From Ischnura elegans (lineage: Eukaryota; Arthropoda; Insecta; Odonata; Coenagrionidae), in contig NW_025791658.1 of the NCBI RefSeq assembly GCF_921293095.1, forward strand, positions 3,720,001-3,784,000: 64,000 bases of DNA, in the 5' to 3' direction. The notes under the pieces were generated by a model. That model had not been told where the DNA came from and did no database searches. It was given only the letters and a program-made list of their open reading frames with translations. Shown here piece after piece: positions 58,130-64,000 of the stretch (positions are counted from its first letter, which is position 1; the number at the start of each line of letters is the position of its first letter). A program made the translations under genes and the position numbers.

Positions 58130-58791
58130 TACTAATTTGAAAACTTTTCATAATCGAAAAACTTCATTTGCTAAAGAAATATTACGTAAATTTATAATTT
58201 TTCAATGTTTTATTTTCTTTTATGAAGGAAAAAATAATTGTGTTTTTATATTTCGGACCCCCCGGAACCCCCATTGCTACGCCACTGAGGTGAGTCATCT
58301 GTTTTTGGAGGATTTGATCTTCAGATTTGTGAGAGTGAGACGACGTAGAGTCTGGGAGTAGATTGGTTGCCTTGTATATAGACTCCAACTTCACTTGAAT
58401 GTAAATGACAATTAATTTTTCATCACTCACGCATTCAGGATTATTCCAGTGAATTTCTGCTCCACAGGCGTGCTCGTACCATATGTTCCTCTCGCCCAAA
58501 ATTTCTTCTCACTAAATACTCACATCTATGACAGCAGACCCACACGAACACTAAAATTAAAACAAAAAAAACGCTTAGTTAAGTGTTACTGCAAAATTAT
58601 ACAAAAGAGAAGGACGTGAGAAAAGTTTTTTGAAGATGGCATACCAGATAATTATAGTATGAATCTTACAGTTGAAAATAAATTATAGTAATAAAGTGTC
58701 ACCTCTAACTACATCACCGATGACGAGGTGATTGAATACAAAATAAAACGGTAACTGAGAATGTCAATTACTGACCGCATTCTAAACATAG

Positions 58792-58990
58792 GCGGATCTA
58801 GGGTGGGGGGGGGGACAAGGGGGTACGTTCCCTCCCAGGCCCTTAAAAAATATGCCAGATTTTTAATAGGGCCAGGTTATCATTGCGTTCGTTTTGCATT
58901 ATGAAGTATCCTTGTGCCCCCAACAGAACAAAATCCTGGATACGGCCTTGCTTGTGCCCCCCTAGAAAGAAATCCTGGATCCGCCCCTGG
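58792..58990. mobile_element. hAT-like GGCGGATC MITE, third copy
   Basis: Matches 17268-17440, with an internal partial repeat of CTTGTGCCCC...CCTGGAT(C/A)CG near its right end. Confidence 0.6.
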
Positions 58991-59705
58991 GCTTTAACAC
59001 AATATTACATGTTTAAACGAACCTTAAGTGACAAGTTTCCTCGCAGTTCTCAATAACACACACATACACTCATACGAAACTTCCGCTTACGCCAGTCACC
59101 CACTCACACCAAAGAAATGGACAAAGAATATACAATTAGGAATATCACGGTCACACTCACGACCCTCGCGGAGGACCAGTGGCCTTTTTTAAAGGAACAG
59201 TGGCGTAACTAGCAATATGCTTTGGGGGGGGGGGGGGATGAGAGGGTCTAGGGGTAACGCCGCCCCCGGCGAGCAACAGGGGTCCGGGAAAATTACTGAA
59301 AAATTACATGCCTGGAAATACATTTCACATCATTTTGACACGTAAAATGATAAAAGAAATGGACAAAGAATATAAAACTAGGAAATATACGCTCAGACCT
59401 ACAAATTTCCGCGTCTAAAGAACAAATTTCCGCGTTGGACACTCGCACTCACAGAAGAAGGTTTTGTGAAGCTTACGCGTACGACAAACAGTCGGGAGTT
59501 AGGGATGGGTAGAAGGATTGGAAGTGCCAAAGAACTGATTGAATTCGCGGATCATTGCCCGGAAACACAGAAACGAAAAAGTATTATCCAAAAAAATGTA
59601 CATACGACTCAGAAAGTAAAAGATAGATACAAAAAATGAGGGAGAGAGATTAAAAAAATATTAATACGGTTTTTTTCCCGACGATGAGAATCTATCGGAG
59701 AATAG

Positions 59706-60779
59706 CAAAGTTTGATATAATATCAGTTTTAACAGTATCACTCATTGAGGTGCTGTTGAGTTCAGTGGAGTTACTTGGAATACACTTCGGGGGGGGGGGG
59801 GGGGGGGGGGGAGATGAATGGGACTGGGAGGGTAACCCCACCCTCTACAGACAACGGGGGTTCCGGGAAAATGTTTGAAAAATGACATGCCTGGAAAAAC
59901 ATTTTATATCAATTTGGAACTTAGAATTTTACTAAAAGCAGATGTAGTTATTATATATCAAATCTAGACAATAGTTTAAATAATTGTTTCATTTCTCTGA
60001 AGATTTGGGGGGGGGTCTATCCCCTCATCCTTCCCATAGTTACGCCACTGGTCGAGTGAATAGCTGACTAATTCTATCGAATCATAAAATTCTAAAAATC
60101 GACCATATTTTTATGTATTATGGTAGCAATTTTCCGTCGACCGGGGCACTAAGAAATGGAATGCAGATTACGATAGCAATGAAAGCCCACAAAATAATAA
60201 TAATTTACTCACTCACTAAATCACGGTCAATCACGTGAAATTCTTCCCAGCAATCTTCGCTGTTTGCAACAGGTTATCATCCTACTCTGAACTCACGTGC
60301 ACGTGTTTTTCAAACGTCACAAAATTCCTCAGGCTATCCCTGTTCGTGCGCCGATGTTGTTGAAGTTAGGGACGGTGGTCCGTTGGTGTAAACACCTGCT
60401 GCACTGACAGTGTGCAAGTAGTTTTCGAAATGACACCGGAGAATGAGTCATAGTCATCTGACGGTTAACAAGACAAGAAATTCCGCCAGAGTTTGGGGGT
60501 GGGTTGGATCGATAATGGAATTTCGCGACGCCTGGTTGAATGGAGCACTGAAACCGTTTGGAGAGTCAAAAGCGGCCAACTATCGAAACTATCGAAGTTA
60601 TTACGCAGCAACACAAGGAAGGTATAAGAGTTCTTTGGAAAACTAAATTATTTTAAATGAATTTATATAAAATATTACATTTAAAAATTAATTTAAATAA
60701 TAAACTATTTATTTATTTGAAACTAAAAGCCTGTTTTAATATATTTACGGAAATACATCGATCTAATTTTCGTGACGTC
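59706..60779. other. No gene recognised; G-run and hAT-like fragment
   Basis: Contains a run of about 22 G (59789-59810) and a fragment of the GTGGCGTAAC element ending GTTACGCCACTG at about 60050. Beyond it, no repeat was recognised. Confidence 0.45.
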
Positions 60780-60873
60780 ATTGGCGTTGTCCAATCAGGT
60801 GCCTGTTCGCTCTTCGAATCTTCGGGAGCCTTGATTCGTCTCAGTTTGGTGAACGTCGTCTTCGAGTTAAGAG
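60780..60873 (+). other. Possible first (5' UTR) exon and promoter of a second gene
   Basis: A CRE-like CGTGACGTCATTGG, a CCAAT sequence (about 60791) and an initiator-like TCAGTTT (60841) precede an exon-like stretch ending in a strong donor AGAGGTAAGTG (GT at 60874). Local GC is higher than the surroundings. No long ORF is present, so it would be untranslated. Confidence 0.4.
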
Positions 60874-62064
60874 GTAAGTGACCCAGCCATGTTTAAGTTA
60901 TCGTACCCTGTTTCTTATTTACGCCATTGCTATTTTCTGTTAGTGTTTAAGATATCAGTGTATTTGCTATGAATAATGCTGGTAATTATAGGTGAGCTGA
61001 TTGCTTTTAAGAACATGTATCACCCTTAGCAAAGATCCCTCAAGATTTGAAGCAAGTGTTTTCGTGTTATCTTCGACAGTGAAGTGTGTTTACTTACATT
61101 GTTCCTGCCAAAGATGCGAGGATAGGGGGGATATTTTTCCAATCCGTGCCTTATCGTCATCGCTCATTCACTTCCACGGTCGACGATTGCTATTGTGATA
61201 CGTCTAAATTGTTCATCATTGAGAACGATGCCTAGTAATCTAGTTTCAGTCATGTTGTCTTCATGTCTCACGTATCAGATTTTTCGGAAAATTGCCCTTC
61301 ACGGCGATGCAGTGGTAATATTGTGGTAATTTAGCCACTAAGGTGTAATCTGTTTAATTTTATCTGTGTCGAGTGTTTGTGTTTCGTCGACGAAGTGCTT
61401 GAAGGTCATCCGTATACGTGCTTTATTGATTTCTTAAGGGTTTTGAGTACAGCCAAAATATAATGATATTTTTCTCCCATCGTTGGCTAGAGGGGATTGT
61501 TAATGTGTTTTCACTTCGTCTTAGGTCTTGCCGCGAGAAATTTTTTAGAGCATTTTCGGGATTTTTTCAACAACATAGTTGAATATTTGCAAGGCTGTGC
61601 CATATCACCACTTAATGCCTAACCTTGCAGTTACTAGTGGCATGGTATTATTCAGAGATCCTTCAAGATTTACTCCTTAATATTTCGACTTGAGAGTTTA
61701 AATACACGCCTTTACTTAGTTGAAGTTCGCAAGTGGTTGTAATTGCTGAACTTTATCGCTAATGTTCGGGGGAATCCTTGGAATTAAGCCAACCAAGACC
61801 TTTCGGATTCTTTCTTAAATTTTATCTTACCGACCGTAAGCTTACATGGCATTAGCAATCATAATGGAAGTATAATCGAATACATTAGTGTGTTAACTAT
61901 CATTATTCACCAACTCCGTTTCTTGCTTAAAATTTTCCGTCATCGAAATAGAGGGATGATGTTGCCATAATATTTCAGTATTCAAATTTTATGCTTTTCG
62001 TACACACGGTTCGTGGATGATTACAGCATTATGTTAATGAGTGTCTTTCTCTGGTTGTTTTCAG
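60874..62064 (+). other. Putative intron of the second gene
   Basis: AT-rich, no transposon recognised, unlike the rest of the window. No credible coding exon inside. Confidence 0.35.
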
Positions 62065-62160
62065 TATAGCCAGTACATGTGAAATTTGTGGTGTGCCTGT
62101 TATACGAGTGATATTTATTGGAATTGCTGTGCATTGGAGAGTGGTCCTGAGGAATTAATG
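62065..62160 (+). other. Possible second exon, ending with the start codon ATG
   Basis: Acceptor TGTTTTCAG precedes 96 bp that end ...GGAATTAATG directly before donor GTGAGT at 62161. If this is an exon, the initiator ATG is its last codon and the remaining coding exons lie outside the window. It follows the 60874 donor by a 1.2 kb intron. No protein family can be assigned. Confidence 0.35.
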
Positions 62161-62941
62161 GTGAGTTAATTTCTATTTTCTATATTACTCAGCATTTTAT
62201 TATGTTATACGCCAAATTGTTGCCATTTCTAATCCATAGTATTCACTTGAAATAGAAGATTTTTTCACGGGATTATATAATGTAGTCTGGAGGCTAACAA
62301 CATTTTTTATTCTGCTTGTTCCGCCTTGAATAGAATACTTAAGAATTTCGAATTCCAGGGAAAATACCGGAAAAGCTGCGTGGAAATTTGTGCGTTTAGG
62401 TATTTCGATGCAATTCATAAGGTATAGGTAGGCGACGGGTTCTCCTTCGCATAGTTAACTTGTTTCAAAAGTGGTTTCTAAATATTGAACTACACTTGTA
62501 TAATAGTTATAAATATCATCGTCTTATCTGAATATGCTTTACGAATAATCTTCAGTGTATGTTAGCACTTAGTGAATAAGTAAATTGGTTCCTTTTGTGC
62601 ATTAAGATATTTATGTCCCGACGATTATGCTACCTATTATTGGTTCTACGGCTTTCGACAACATTTAAACCTAATAAAATAATCTTAATAGTTTTGTCTT
62701 GTAGAAACTGACGAAGAATCTATTGAAATGAGCTCCATTCTTTGCAACGCCAACAGCTTTTGATATTTCATTGCGTTAATATCTACAGTATGGTTTAACT
62801 TAAGGCTTCGGCTTCTAACTTAACCATTCAATTCTTTTGAATGCATTTAGATATTAATTCCGTTGAGGATTCATTATGTTTGAGAGATCCTTGCTATAGG
62901 TATTTGCAACAGGTAAACAAAATATACGGCTGTTTTTTAAG

Positions 62942-63480
62942 CTTGTAGTCGTTACATGGTACGATTATAGTACCTATTGTCACTTTATTGTTTTATGAAC
63001 ATATTCAATTTTGAATTCTTGTGTCACATACTTCCAGATTTGGTGGTTTAGCTATAAGTATTTGCGATTAATAGGTAAATAGCATACTCGGCTGTTTTTT
63101 TAAAGCTTGTAATCACTTCATAGTACGTTTATAGCACCTATTGTCGCTTTATTGTTTTATGAACATATTCAATTTTGAATTCTTGTGTCACATACTTCCA
63201 GATTTGGTGGTTTAGCTATAAGTATTTGCGATTAATAGGTAAATAGCATACTCGGCTGTTTTTTTAAAGCTTGTAATCACTTCATAGTACGTTTATAGCA
63301 CCTATTGTCACTTTATTGTTTTATGAACATATTCAATTTTGAATTCTTGTGTCACATACTTCCAGATTTGGTGGTTTAGCTATAAGTATTTGCGATTAAT
63401 AGGTAAATAGCATACTCGGCTGTTATTTTTAAAACTTGTAATCACTTCATAGTACGTTTATAGTGCCTATTGTCACTTAA
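62942..63480. repeat. 164-bp tandem repeat, over three units
   Basis: CTTGTARTC starts at 62942, 63106, 63270 and 63435 (period 164-165). Units 2 and 3 are almost identical (TTCAATTTTGAATTCTTGTG, GATTTGGTGGTTTAGC). It would lie in an intron of the putative second gene. Confidence 0.9.
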
Positions 63481-63954
63481 TTGCTTTCCAAAGATATTCA
63501 AATTGGAATTTATACTACACTTTCGGATTACGAGGTTTTAAAAAGCATTGCCTGCACATTTAGAAAATACAACTCCATGTTCTAAACATTTTGGTTGAAT
63601 ATACGATTTAATAATTGTTACTTGCTTGCTCAGACGTTTGCTTCCTGAATTTTACGGAAAAGAGAAGGTGACCATCAGAGTTATTGACGTGGTTAATTTA
63701 TTTTTTTGAAAAAGCTTTATCAGTTCGAAAGACGGGTTTGTTTATGTCCTTATTGTTTCGAAAGTTTCCCTAGTTACTGCAGTCGAGTGTTCTTCGGCCG
63801 GTACCCTTTGAGCAGCGGCGACTTAAGTATATCCGTGTGGTATTCTATCCGCTGAACTCCTAACTGGAGAAGGGCATGGGAGGGGGGTACACGCTTACTA
63901 CAAAGCTAAGAAGGGCGTGCTCTTTATAGCAAAACCTGGATAACCTTCACTGTT

Positions 63955-64000
63955 CATACATCTACACAATACCCAGCGGGCCACTTCCAGGGTGTTTGGC
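63955..64000 (-). mobile_element. LINE 3' end at window edge
   Basis: CATCTACACAATACCCAGC...AGGGTGTTTGGC resembles the LINE 3' end at 13285-13345 and 10186. The body would lie beyond the window. Confidence 0.4.

Larger units (their letters stand above)
54988..58287. mobile_element. hAT MITE B, copy interrupted by a piggyBac-like element
   Basis: Ends CAGTGGCGTCGCC and GCTACGCCACTG. Flanks AGGTGACT and AGGTGAGT. The middle is the 3045-bp insertion. Confidence 0.85.
54636..59705. repeat. Duplicated segment, copy 2 (paired with 16141-18350)
   Basis: Collinear with copy 1, sharing the hAT MITE and its AGGTGAGT duplication, the GGCGGATC element and the GTGGCGTAAC element. It differs by the piggyBac-like insertion and smaller indels. 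Confidence 0.85.

Overview
The window looks like a piece of an arthropod genome, most likely an insect. It is AT-rich, has long introns with GT..AG junctions, and carries a ZAD-C2H2 zinc-finger gene, a gene type characteristic of insects. It is packed with arthropod-type DNA transposons: Tc1/mariner-like, hAT, piggyBac, PIF/Harbinger-like and THAP-bearing elements. I cannot name the species. There is no prokaryotic gene organisation, rRNA or CRISPR array.

The one clear host gene is a plus-strand ZAD zinc-finger gene at 20007-42660. Seven coding exons join in frame to about 562 codons: two ZAD exons, two exons that are tandem duplicates of each other, two acidic linker exons, and a last exon with seven C2H2 fingers. 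A 10-codon upstream ORF ends on the start codon (ATGA overlap). About 850 bp of its promoter and 5' leader is repeated at 52643-53497 without the gene. A partly decayed zinc-finger exon lies on the minus strand at 3976-4340. A second plus-strand gene may begin near 60.8 kb, with its start ATG closing an exon at 62160, and run off the window.

Most of the rest is mobile DNA. The dominant family is a 655-665 bp inverted-repeat element (TAGGGT...ACCCTA) with about ten full-length and three broken or decayed copies. Comparison with four in-window unoccupied sites shows that it inserts between AA and TT of an AATT site and leaves no target duplication, the behaviour described for Spy transposons. 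A decayed 2.6 kb element at 5594-8221 has the same terminal bases and flanks. It carries a THAP domain and pieces of a DDE_Tnp_4-type transposase, so it may be a relative of the source of mobility.

Layout: 1-5 kb, mariner-like, hAT and Spy-like copies plus the zinc-finger remnant. 5.6-8.2 kb, the THAP element. 8.3-8.9 kb, a foldback element with a DDE_3-type transposase end. 9.1-15.4 kb, hAT, LINE, foldback and Spy-like elements nested in one another with readable target duplications. 16.1-18.4 kb, a segment repeated at 54.6-59.7 kb, where the second copy gained a piggyBac-like element. 18.4-19.1 kb, a 98-bp tandem array and a THAP-element fragment. 19.1-43 kb, the ZAD gene, its introns holding LINE, piggyBac, PIF/Harbinger-like, mariner-like and hAT pieces. 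43-52 kb, SINE-like, Spy-like and hairpin elements. 52.6-54.3 kb, the orphan promoter copy and a 191-bp tandem array. 60-64 kb, the putative next gene and a 164-bp tandem array.
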